A stretch of DNA of 64,000 nucleotides from Hevea brasiliensis (Eukaryota > Streptophyta > Magnoliopsida > Malpighiales > Euphorbiaceae): assembly GCF_030052815.1 (NCBI RefSeq), contig NW_026614823.1, positions 1-64,000 on the forward strand, read 5' to 3'. The notes under the pieces were generated by a model that saw nothing but the letters and a program-made list of their open reading frames with translations, did not search any database and was not told where the DNA came from. This document shows, piece after piece, positions 35,201 through 45,804 of the stretch. Each line of letters starts with the position of its first letter. Position 1 is the stretch's first letter. The translations under genes and the position numbers were made by a program.

Positions 35201-35674
35201 ATCAAGAGTCACCAATTTTGTCATGGTTGAAATTTCAATTGGAATTTGACCCATAAATCCAGCGTAGGACAAATTCAGAGAAATCAAACGAGTGAGGCTG
35301 GCAAATCCAGCTGGAAAACTTGTGTTAAAGTTGTTGAAAGACAAATCTAGAATCTGGAGATATTGAAGGCTGAAGATTGCATCTGATTTGTCAATTCCGC
35401 CAGAAATTGATTCGTTGCTCAAATCGAGGCCAGTAACATGACCAAGACCACCCTTATCGCAGGTTACACCAGCCCACCCACAGCAATCTGCGTTGTAATT
35501 CCATGCCACCAGTTTTGTAGACTTGGATTGATTGAATTTGAGAGTGTTCTTCAATTCGACCAACAAGGATTTCTGATCGGTCTGGCATACGCCAGAAGCC
35601 AAAGCTACATGGGCACCAAAGAGCAGTGTTAAAAGAGGCAGCAATGGAAACCATAAGGAGAAAGGAATTTTCAT
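32300..35674 (-). CDS. RLP-1: LRR receptor-like protein, full length
   Basis: An intact 1124-residue frame. ATG 35674 starts a signal peptide (MKIPFSLWFPLLPLLTLLFG, cut near residue 27). Then come an LRR N-cap (CQTDQKSLLVELKNTL, CCGWAGVTC), about 25-30 plant-type LRRs (L..LDLS.N..SG.IP), a non-LRR island at about residues 811-862 (YYQDSITVTIKGLQLELLK), four final LRRs and the C-cap GNKGLCGPQLSKSC. A transmembrane helix is at about 1000-1021 (FIVPGMGFGVGAAAVVAPLM). There is no kinase domain. Family members (Cf, Ve1, RLP12-like) sit in the plasma membrane and signal through SOBIR1/BAK1 kinases, often in immunity; the ligand here is unknown. Unlike RLP-2 and RLP-3, the cytoplasmic tail is long: an acidic patch, a cysteine cluster (FCVFC, CTC) and a Ser-rich end. 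Confidence 0.95.
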   Translation of the reverse strand: MKIPFSLWFPLLPLLTLLFGAHVALASGVCQTDQKSLLVELKNTLKFNQSKSTKLVAWNYNADCCGWAGVTCDKGGLGHVTGLDLSNESISGGIDKSDAIFSLQYLQILDLSFNNFNTSFPAGFASLTRLISLNLSYAGFMGQIPIEISTMTKLVTLDLSMLYYRRVRSLKLEKPNLATLVQSLTQLRELRLDGVSISANGNEWCQALSSSLLNLQVLSLSNCFLSGPIDPSLAKLQSLSVISMGGNNLSAPVPEFFANFSNLRILLLSDCNLRGTFPPKVFQVSTLEILDLSYNQELRGYMPDHLQNASLKTLVLSYTNFSGTLPDSIGTFKNLSKIELETCNFSGLIPTSIANLTELVHLDFSSNIFSGPIPSLGRSKKLMYIDFSYNQLSGEISSTQWAGLLNLTYVDLRYNSLNGNIPSSLFAIPSLQKIQLSFNQFTGQFPNISGASSSSLDTLDLSSNKLEGHIPRWVFNISRLNVLLLSSNKFSGTIKLGWIQKLHKLTTLNLSHNKLTVIANFTLYSLPQMTTIKLASCNLRVFPDLRNQSKLVYLDLSDNQINGKVPRWIGEVGFDTLLYLNLSQNLLVSLPEPLSLPTSLAVLDLHNNVLQGNVPLPPPSVTYVDCSNNNFSSIPPNIGKSFSFTIFFSLSNNGIVGVIPESICNASYLQVLDLSNNSLSGTIPPCLMERSKTLGVLNLGRNKFRGSIPDKFPSTCELKTLDLNGNLLEGKLPKSLANCTTLEVLDLGNNKMNDIFPCLLKNISSLQVLILRKNNFHGKIGCPKNHGPWPKLQIVDLASNNFGDNLPNRCLNTWEAMKRNGNETDGHLSFEALSLSGLYYQDSITVTIKGLQLELLKILTIFTSIDFSDNHFVGPIPDVIGNFNALYVLNLSHNALAGRIPPFLGNLSQLESLDLSVNQLSGTIPQELVGLTFLSFLNVSYNQLVGNIPTGNQFLTFENISFRGNKGLCGPQLSKSCSHTNSLAPAGQTIKKRNGVDWQFIVPGMGFGVGAAAVVAPLMLWKKLNKWYDDRTDKILMVLLPMLGLVYYTSNDWRIAAEEIFEEDSTDADYEESEDDLEGRFCVFCTRLDIMRKRAIHDLKCTCYHSPPLSSSSSCSSFSSVASQ

Positions 35675-37490
35675 TTGGTGTTTGGGTTATGAAAAGTAAA
35701 CAAGCAAGAATTCTTTTTTGGTTTGTTGGGTTTAAGTGGTGGCAAGGGACGGCTATGAAAATTTGTTGGACGCGTAGCGCGTTGCTGTCCGTCAGCTTGT
35801 CCTCGTAGACTTTGTAGGCTTGTTAGTTCCGGAGACTATGAAAATTCAAACCAAACCAGCAAACGTGGCCTTCCATCTTTGTTCTTAAAATTGGTATTGG
35901 CACATGCTGCGTGGTGATTGCACGGACGTGGATCATGCGATGTCGGATGGCAACATTTCCTTTTCTCTCATATTTTTAATTTATTATAGTCAAATTAATT
36001 AATAATTAATAAAAAAAATATTTTATTTTTGCAAAAATTTAACTTATTAAATTTATTAATAAAACTATTAATTATGTTTCTATTTATTATTAATTAATTA
36101 TGATAACATTAATTTTATTAAATTTTAATTTTAGAGCAAAATATTATTTTTACAAAAAAATTAATTTTAAAATTAATATTTGATTTGAAAATTAAATAAA
36201 TAAATTTTAAAATTAATTCTTAAAAAAATATTAATCTAAAAATTAAATTTAAAATTTATTATAAAGTGCTTAATTTGACTACTTACATTAAATTCTTAAT
36301 TTAAAATATATTTTTTAATTTATAAGTCAATTTAAAAATATATAATTTATTATTTAATGAAACTATTTAAAATTAATTTTTAAATAGTTTAAATTTTTTA
36401 TTAAATTGTATTTAAAAGTAACTTAATTTATTAAAATTATAAAAAATTTATATAATTGAGTATTGTAGTTATTAAAATGAGGATAGTATTAATTTTTTAA
36501 AAAATTATTAAATAATATAAAATTTTTTATTTATCAAAGTGTAGTTTAAACAAAATACCTTATTATGACTTTTATTAACTTTAAATAACTCTTTAATTTA
36601 TAAATAAAATTAAATTATAATCTAATAAGCAAAATTAAACAATAAACTATTTATATTTTTTTATTTATAAATAAATTCAATTTATTTATAAATTAAATTA
36701 AACACTCTTATAGTATGAATCAGTAAATAATTAAGTAAATGTTTAAGGGAAAAATAAAGAAAAAGTGGATACCAAGAAAAAGAATGAATAAAGCACCAAG
36801 GCCAGAAAACTACTAAAATGATAAATGGATAAAACATACAATTATGTGCTTGTTTGGCGTTAAACTTGGTGGGCCATATTGTTTATCTGATTAAAAATAT
36901 TATTTTAGATATTTAAAAAAAATTATTTTAGTATTTATATAATTAAAATTTATTAAATTAATTTTAAATTATTTTTAATACTTTCTAAGTGGTATATTTA
37001 AAAAAATAATTTTTTAAATAGTAATTTAGACTGCAATGTTTATTCTTTTGTTGGATAACTACCAAAAGAAAGGTTTATAAACTATTAAAATTAATAGTTT
37101 ATTCTTTACAATTAACTAATAAAAGAATGGTTTATAAATCGTTTGATATAATAATTCATCAATCATATTTTAAATGAAAATATTTTTATCAATTAAATTA
37201 ATTAAAAAATCTTAAAATATGATTCAAATAATGATTTATTCATCAATCTTATAAATTAATATATTCCATTTGATGAAACATATTAAAAATTTATAGATTG
37301 ATTGAATTTTTAATGGAACATTAATGAGTATGGATAATGAGATGGCTTGGCGTCCTTTCCACTTCACAGTGAGCAAGATTGAATCCACATGGATTAATAA
37401 ATATGGCAACTTCTGACGTCCGGATTAGGTTTAGGTGGGTTTGCGCCTAGCAGCTCACTGATTGATTAACAACAAATGACCAAGTCAAAA
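35675..37490 (-). repeat. RLP-1 upstream region, duplicated at RLP-3
   Basis: The first 290 bp upstream of the ATG are nearly identical to 54822-55095. Matches resume at 35950-36500 with 55660-56210, and at 37285-37490 with 56215-56350 plus 57057-57104. About 780 bp (36505-37285) has no counterpart upstream of RLP-3. The region is AT-rich and has no gene. Confidence 0.85.
35811..35818 (-). promoter_or_regulatory. Degenerate TATA site of RLP-1, with CGCG boxes nearby
   Basis: Minus strand CCTACAAAG, about 137 bp upstream of the ATG, where RLP-3 has CCTATAAAG. Between it and the ATG (about 35770-35782), ACGCGT and GCGCGT match the CGCG core bound by calmodulin-binding CAMTA factors. RLP-3 keeps only the first of these. 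Function is inferred from position and similarity. Confidence 0.45.
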
Positions 37491-37789
37491 TATACTCTTG
37501 TAATAAACACGAAAGCCAGTCGTTGTTCTTGCTTTGTAATGATCTCGTTTGACTCAACTCACACCTTCATTCGCAGTCTTTCTTGCACCACTCCATGGTT
37601 TATTTTTTCATATTGAATAATCAAAGCACCACTTTTCACCTATTTTATATATAATTTTATTATATATTATTTTTTAAATTTATAACAAACTGAATTTAAT
37701 AGTTATTCTGATGAAAATGGTCCCATTTCTGAACCCCACCTCTCAACTTGTATCCGTTTTAGTTGTCACATTTATTAAAGTTTATTCCC

Positions 37790-39080
37790 TTACCTATATG
37801 CTACGTCCAATTTATTTCAAAGGTTAATAATTTCTTAAATTAAATATTTTTAATAACAAAGTTAGGTTTTTTCAACTTTGTCATTTTCAAGTTTCGTGAC
37901 TTCGAATCAATTTAATGACTTCAACTTTTCTATGGCTTTATAAATGAGAAATTTTTGTCTAAACCTTATTTATTATAAATTTAAAATACAAACATGTAAG
38001 ATCCATGTATTTAATAAGTAGATCCCACTATATATCTTATATCTTGAGTTCATCATAAATCGAGTTTAAACCTGGTTTATTATAAATCAAACGCACAAAC
38101 ATGTGAGATCCACTTATTTTAATAAGTAAATTTCATCATACATATTATATCTGAGTTCATAATAGATCAAATTTAAGCAAGAAAAATCCTAAATGATATG
38201 AAGAGTAATAACCTCTAACCCTTAGCTTTCTCCACGTAATTTTAGAACAAAATTCTGTAATTTTTAGCTTAAAATTAAGAAAGTGTTTAGTACTTAAAAG
38301 AGAATATGTTAATTTTTCACCTGATTAATATTTATACTTTTTTAAGAGTTTAAATATTAACTTTGAGAGTCTAAATTAATAATTACCTTACTTAAAGATT
38401 GAAACTTACAAGAATAATATTTAACTTTTAATTTTTTAACTTTTTACCAAACATACCCTAAGTAACAACTTACGCACCCAATTATTTAACTGCTATTTGC
38501 CATATGAATACGATCAAGGAAAAATTAACAAATTCTGAAATCTGAATTATAATTCCTAGGAATTACTGAACGTGATGGTTCTCGAGATTGGAATTTTGGT
38601 AGTCAAGTTCTAGAGAAAAAGCAGCGTATGAAACAAAGAGAGAAGGGAAATCTGTCAAGGTGAGATGATATGTAGTTTAAGTCCCGCATTGTCTGCCATA
38701 AATTGTTGAATTTTAATCGAGGATGATAATTGATGTCGAAAACTCAAAATGAAATGAAAACCAAATTAAGAACATTTCATTATTTCATTTTCTGAATAAT
38801 TTATTATGACAGTCACATGAATCTAATCTATAGTACATGTAATCACATAAATATAATATAAAATGAGAAAATAAAGGTTATTTTTCCGTAATAAAGACTA
38901 TATTTGATTCAATAAATTTCACAAAATTTTAAAAATTTTAATTAAATTTCATATTTTATATATTTAGTTTGAAAAAAAAATTAAGTTCATAAAATTAATT
39001 TAGTTATAACTAAAATCAATTTCTATTAAATTTGATGAAATTTAAAATAAATTCCATAAATTAGCACAATAATTTTTTTG
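37790..39080. repeat. Gene-free tandem duplication, copy 1
   Basis: Matches 39716-40890 across about 1.2 kb with moderate divergence; for example AATTCCTAGGAATTACTGAA and GTCCCGCATTGTCTGCCATA occur in both in the same order. The repeat period is about 1.93 kb. Inside each copy, a stretch of about 105 bp (ACATGTGAGATCCACTTATT-like) is itself doubled. No ORF or transposon signature. Confidence 0.85.
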
Positions 39081-39715
39081 AAATAAATTGTCTATATATT
39101 ATTCATAAATTCATTCTCATTTAAACTCAAATTTATATTAGATGCATCACACACATATATATAAATATATATTATTCAATTGAATTTTATATTTTAACTT
39201 TATATCATATCAATAAATAAAACTCATTTTTAAATAAATTTTAGATTTGTAATTGTTTTAAACTAATTATTATGTAATCTATGTGATTTAATTATAAAGT
39301 TTATATACACATATAAGATATGATATTTTCTAGTGTGATGAAAATAATAATTTATAAAATATACAATATTTATGGTAATTTGCACTATGCAGATTGCCTA
39401 ACAAGATCAGTGGTTGACTTTTTGCACTACAGACTATTCAAAATCGGTTCTAATTCAAACTCATGAAAAAATATTTAAAATTTAAGTCACATCATATCAT
39501 TATTACAATAACAAATTTTTTTTTTAAAAAAAATTCATTATCAAAGACCTTTAAGTCGCTTGAATAGTAAATTTAATTTTAATAGACAAAAATTACCCAA
39601 AAATATTTTAAACATAAATATATATATATAAAAAAAAAAAAAATTCCCAAGTGCTATTACTTCCTCCAAATGTATTCTCCTTTACCTGGTACAAGAGTTC
39701 CTCGGCGAAAAGTAT

Positions 39716-40890
39716 ATTCCTTTACCTATCTGCTACGTCGATTTTATTTCAATTGTTAATAACTTCTTAAATTAAATATTTTTAATGACAAAGTTAGGTC
39801 ATTTTCAACATTCTCATTTTTCAAGTTCGCGACTTTGAATCAATTTAATAACTTCAGCGTTTCTGTGACTTTATAACCCACAAATTTAATTCAATGAAAT
39901 TTTTTTTATTTAAACCTGATTTACCATTAATTTAAAATACAAGTATGTAAGATTTACTCATTTAATAGGTTAGTCTCATCATACATCTTATATATTGAGT
40001 TCATGATAAATGGAGTCTAATTCTTATTTATTATGAATTCAAAGATATAAATATGTGAGATCCATATATTTAATAAATAAATCCCACTATATATATTATA
40101 TATGAGTTCATGATAAATCGAATTTAGGTAAAAAAAGAGCCCAAACGATACGAAGAGTAATGACCTCTAGCCCCAACTACCCCTAGCTTTCTCCACATAA
40201 TTTTACAATAAAATTATGTAATTTTTACAGTGTTTGGTATGAGGTTAATAAGTATAATATTTAACTCTTAAATTTTTAACATTCTACCGAACATACCTAA
40301 TTATTTAACTGCCATTTGCCATATGAATATGATCAAGGAAAAATTAACATATTCTGAAATGTAAAATATAATTCCTAGGAATCACTGAATGTGATGATTC
40401 TCAAGATTGGAATTTGGGTTGTCAAGTTCTAGAGAAAAAGTAGTGTGTGGGACAAAGAGAGAAGGGAAATTTGTCAAGGTGAGATGATATGCAGTGGAAC
40501 TTTAAGTCCCGCATTGTCTGCCATAAACTGTTGAATTTTAATCAAGGATGATAATTGATGTCGAAAATTCAAAATGAAATGAAAACCAAATTAAGAAAAT
40601 TTCATTTTTTTTCATTTTAGAAATAATTTATTATAACAGTCACACAAATCTAATATAAAATATGCACAATCAAATAAATATAATATAAAATGAGAAAATA
40701 AAGGCTATTTTTTTCGTAATAAAGGTTACATTTGATTCAATAAATTTCACAACATTTTATAGATTTTATTTAAATTTTATATTTTATATATTTAATTTGA
40801 AAAAAAATATTAAATTCATAAAATTAATTTAGTTGTAACTAAAATCAATTTCTATTAAATTTGATGAAATTTAAAATAAATTCCATAAAT
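39716..40890. repeat. Gene-free tandem duplication, copy 2
   Basis: Second copy of the 37790-39080 segment. Interval 39080-39716 between the copies is AT-rich and unrecognised. Confidence 0.85.
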
Positions 40891-42550
40891 TACAAAAAAT
40901 AAACACATATTACAATTTAAAAAAAACTTTTCAACTAAAAAAAAAAGAATGCCAAACAACATAGTTAACATACTCCTTTCACACGCAGAGATGAATATCT
41001 GAAGTATAAAATTTATAAGAAAATACGCAGACTCTAATATTATGTAAAAAAAATGAATCAAATCTAATTCAATTCTAAAAATTAGTTCAAGAAAAATAAA
41101 TTTATCCAAATCTTATATTTAACATAAAATCTTTATACAAAATCAATATGGGATAACATTAAAATAGTAACATTCACATCCTTCAGACAAGCATAGTTGC
41201 AAATTGCACATTTCCTACGGACAAAACCTTATCATTGAATGAACAATGCTCAAATTTTTTGACCCAGAGTCAACTGCCACTCAATGCGCAACAAGAAAAG
41301 GATGCAGAAACTGGAAATAAATTAGCAATGAATTTTTCCTTCAATACTTTACAATTAGGGAATTGACCCTGCAAACGTAGTTATTAATAATTTTAATATA
41401 TAAATAGAATATAAATAATTTTTAATTTTAATATGTAAAAATAAATTTTTAAATTTATTTTTAATTATTTTATATTTTATTTTTATTAATTTTTATATAG
41501 GCTAAACTTTTTATTTTACAGCTTTTTTAATAAATATTTCATAATATTTTAAAAGAAAATTTTTAATAAAAATAATAAAAAATAAAAATACAGATTAAAA
41601 ATAAAATACAAATTAAAAATATGGAATAATTTGATATTGGTATCATAATTTTCATCATTTTAAAATCTCAGCAAAATTTTATATCCTCTTAATATATTAA
41701 AAAATATTTAAACATTTTCTTTATTAATAATATTCTTAAAAAATATACTAATAATATGAAAAGTATAATGATAATAAAAAAATAAAAAATTATATGTCTG
41801 TATTATATGAAGTTTTAGGTATATGCAATATATATTAATAGTATTGAAGCTAAAAACTAAGTTAATTGGCTACCATTATATTTATAATTATTTGCATCAT
41901 TATAATTAGAATTTATATACATTTATCAAATAAATATAACTAAAATAATAAAAAAAATAATTTTTTATTTCAAATAAATAATTAATTATATGTATTAAAT
42001 TAATTACTTATATTAGGCTCTTATATCATTATTTTTATTGAAAATTAAGTAATAATGAAGGAATTTATAAAAATTCTCATGATACAATATAATTACTTAT
42101 AATTATATAAAAAAAAAATGCAAGTGTTTGTTTTCTGTGAAAAAAATTGTTTGGCTAACAATTTGAAATGCAGATATTTTTAAGTACTGAATATATTAAC
42201 GAAAATACACTTCTCTAACTTTTTAATAAATTAACGAGTGTGAGAAGCGATTACATTAAATGCAATTTACTTAAACAAGTGTAAGCATATGGCTATCCAC
42301 CTCTATACGTGGAAGTTACTCAAACCTCCCACAGCTCCACCTCTCATAACTCCCCCGAGCTAACTAATCTTTACAACTTTCCACTTTTTCATAACTTCTT
42401 CTGCATATTCATCCACCAAAAGTAAATAAATAATTCTTTAGGCCTTTTAAAAAAATAATTAAATCAATTTTAAAAAATTAATTTTAATTAATCATACAGT
42501 TAAAAATAATTAATATTTCTAAAAATTATTTTTAATATAAACAGTATTAA
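40891..42550. other. AT-rich intergenic DNA
   Basis: No gene, repeat family or regulatory signal recognised. Very high A+T, with short ORFs of no apparent meaning (including 40855-41109 on the minus strand). Confidence 0.6.
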
Positions 42551-43378
42551 GGGATGTTTGGTTTACCTATTGGGTGTAGCTGATAACTGGTAGACACTAA
42601 ACAGATAAATCAGAGTGTTTAGTAAGTTTAAAAAAAATAAAGCTAATAATTGATGGGTAGCTAATATGGTACTCGTCAACTGCAATTTGTATCAGCTCTA
42701 TTTTTAGAACTGTTTCTCATCAGCTGATAGCTGATTTGATTTGATTTTTTATTTTAACCATATTGTTTTTTTTATTTAACTCGAAAATTAATATTATTAA
42801 TATTTTTATATTTTTATTTATAATTTTAATATTTTAATTAACACATTTTAATTTTATTAAAATATTTTTTATTAATAACATAAAATATAAAATACTTATT
42901 TATATCTAAAAATTTAAAATTAATTATAAGTTTTTTCTTTATCAATAATAATGATTACTTTATTATTTTATCTATATTTTTTAAGTTATTTAATTATTTA
43001 AAAAAATAATAATTATTTTCTTATTTCAATAATAAAATAAATGATATAATATAATAGATTAATAATTTTATATTTATTTTAATAATATAATAAATGATAT
43101 AATATATTAATTTAATAATTGTATATTTAATTTAATAATAAAATAAATAATATAATATAATAAATTTATAATTTTATATTTATTTCAATAATAAAATAAA
43201 TTATATAATATATTCCCTTTATTAGTAATTTCAATATCAACAGCAATAACTAAATATAGTTTTATCAAACGCTTAATATAAATCAGCTATCATCAGCTAC
43301 CTATCAGCTATCAGCTAACAATAACAACTACCAACTAACAGTTATCAGCTGTATTCAACAGCTAAATTAAACAGGCCC
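42551..43378. mobile_element. Tourist-like MITE (PIF/Harbinger-related)
   Basis: 828 bp with imperfect terminal inverted repeats: left GGGATGTTTGGTTTACC... with TAGCTGATAACTGGTAG further in; right, read inverted, GGGCCTGTTTAATTTAGC with CAGCTGATAACTGTTAG. Flanked by TAA on both sides (42548-42550 and 43379-43381), the 3-bp target typical of this superfamily. Core is AT-rich and non-coding. Confidence 0.75.
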
Positions 43379-43381
43379 TAA

Positions 43382-44014
43382 ATACATTATAATCCTATGT
43401 GACACAAATAAATTGTATTCTTTAAATAAATTATCATTTGACATAAATTTGTAATTTTATGTGACAGTATCATGAGATAACATGTCTACTTTATATGCTA
43501 TATAATTTATTTATAATTTTTATAATGTAATTTAAAATTTTAAATAACTTTATAATATATTATCCATGAATTTTTATAATAGAATACATATAAAAAATTT
43601 AAAATAAATATTGATGAAATATTGAATAATTTCATTGAAAATTAATTTTTAAATAATGAAATAAATAAGTGTGATGTCAACATTTTGGTAACTCTAATTT
43701 AAATGGCAAAAGATATTGATAATTTGTGCCATTGTTTTAATTTTGATTATTTTAATTAAGATAGCTTCAGTGTATAGAACCTTAAACCTTGATCTGATCA
43801 TTTCTCATGGTAAATTTTCAGACAATTGTAAGATTTTATCTCGTAATTAATATTACTATATGAGTCAAAATTAATTCTTTTAATATGGTCCAATATTAAT
43901 TGATATTTACCTTAATTAATACAAATATTAATTGTATAATAATTATTTTAATTAAAGTAAATCCTAATTATAATCGTATAAGGTTACTTAATGAAGTACC
44001 AAATTAAGTGTTTG

Positions 44015-44045
<31 letters not shown>

Positions 44046-45519
44046 CTGATCCCTCTCTACCCATAAGGTCACACATATTCTATTTTATAAAGTCAGAGAT
44101 AATAGGGTCATCTCAAAAAAGTCTTTCATCGCTAAAGTCTTGTGTGTAAATTAAGAATGGTCAAAAGGGATAAATAGTTTATTTAATTAAAGAGTCTCTT
44201 TCAATTATTACCATGAGTCAATTAAACTCCGTATCAGGTACGCTTTCTAGATATGTGATAATTTATTTGTTCAATATCCATTATTAGGATGATAGTTGAA
44301 TTTTACGTTTATGATTCATATTATATTTATGATTTATTAATATTTATTTTTACAGCAATTTCTATAATAAATTTGATTTAGTTTAAATCCAACAAAAAAA
44401 AGAAAAAAAAAAGACAATTTCATCCTAATTCACTGAAAATCTGAAGAAGAAAGAAGAAGAAGACTAGATTCAAATCTAACTTGGGCAAACCGAATTGATA
44501 CAACTCAACTGTATTAGTTTAATTAGGTATTTTAATTTGGATTAAATAATGCTAAAAACTAAGAGAGATGAATTTAACTAATAAATACTGCATTTCCATT
44601 AATTTTTTCTTTAACAAGAAAAAAAAGTCTTTTATGCCATGCTCACGTCTTGCTAGGGTTTGTTCAGTTGGCTACAGATAGCAAATAACTTATTAGAGTT
44701 GATATATTTAAAGTATACGATAAAATTACATCTAATTGTTACTGTTATATATAAAATGATAAATAAAAGTATATATCATATTTTTTTTAGTGAATAAATA
44801 TATAATTATTAATTTATTATACAATGTATTAAAAATATAATTATTTATTAAGTATATATAAAAATAACATTATAATTATTATATTTATAATATTTTATAT
44901 TTATTAATCATTTATTATAATTTTAAATAATTTATTGGTGTAAAAAATGTTTTTAAAAATAAATTATAATTAATAATTTTTTAAGAAGATAATATAATCT
45001 AAATAAAAAATAAAATAAAATTAATTATCAATTGATAAGAAAAAGCTCTAAAAATAAAATTAATATAAATAGTAGCTAATAAATACCTTATCAGTTATTT
45101 ATCAGCTGTCAATTCTATTTTTATAATTGACTAGATCCCTCGAATGTTTATCACTTATTAACTAATTGTAAAAGGTAAATTAAACACCCACTTAAGTTAG
45201 AGTTGTAAGATTTTTTTTTTTCTTTCAAAGAAAAGTTTATGTGTTGGAAGTTAAATTTGCATTTTGGGTCAGACGTGAACTAATATAAATACAAACTTGT
45301 GAAAAAGGCTTTATTCCAATAACAAATAAGCTAGTTTGTACGGGCCCAAGGCTGGGAGCCTACCAGCTCAAGTGCTCAGGCCAACTACTTGGCCTGAGTT
45401 TCTATATATATATATATATATATATAGATAATCTATTAATTTTAAAATTTAAAATATAATAATAATTATTATAAAAAAAAATTTTAAACTTAATATGATA
45501 AAAATTCAAAATTTAAGTG
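43382..45519. other. AT-rich intergenic DNA with possible degraded repeats
   Basis: Contains (TA)n runs at about 44018-44041 and 45402-45425, a stretch at 43830-44395 that has the feel of a decayed LTR, and at about 44655-45195 a possible second MITE (GGGTTTGTTCAGTTGG on the left and, inverted, GTGGGTGTTTAATTTACC on the right). No convincing target duplications for these. Confidence 0.4.
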
Positions 45520-45804
45520 AACAATTCATGCATACATACATACATTCTCCGATGTTAACGAGCAAACCATTATACATACGTACCTCAAATCAACTTTATA
45601 CAGATACGTAACATTACAAGCACACCAAATTAGAAGCACAGCCACACCAACGATAATAAAACTACAGGAAGGCGAAAATCTTGATTTATTGGCAGAATGT
45701 TGTGGTGATGATGATGAGTGAATGGCTAGAAAGCATTTCTGACCTTTATATTGAAACCAGGAAAGGTTAATTAATCGCAAATACTCTGGCTGCATCCATT
45801 CTCT

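Noticed and set aside
44655..45195. Second Tourist-like MITE
   Set aside because: End sequences are suggestive but the flanking triplets do not match; listed only inside the intergenic entry.
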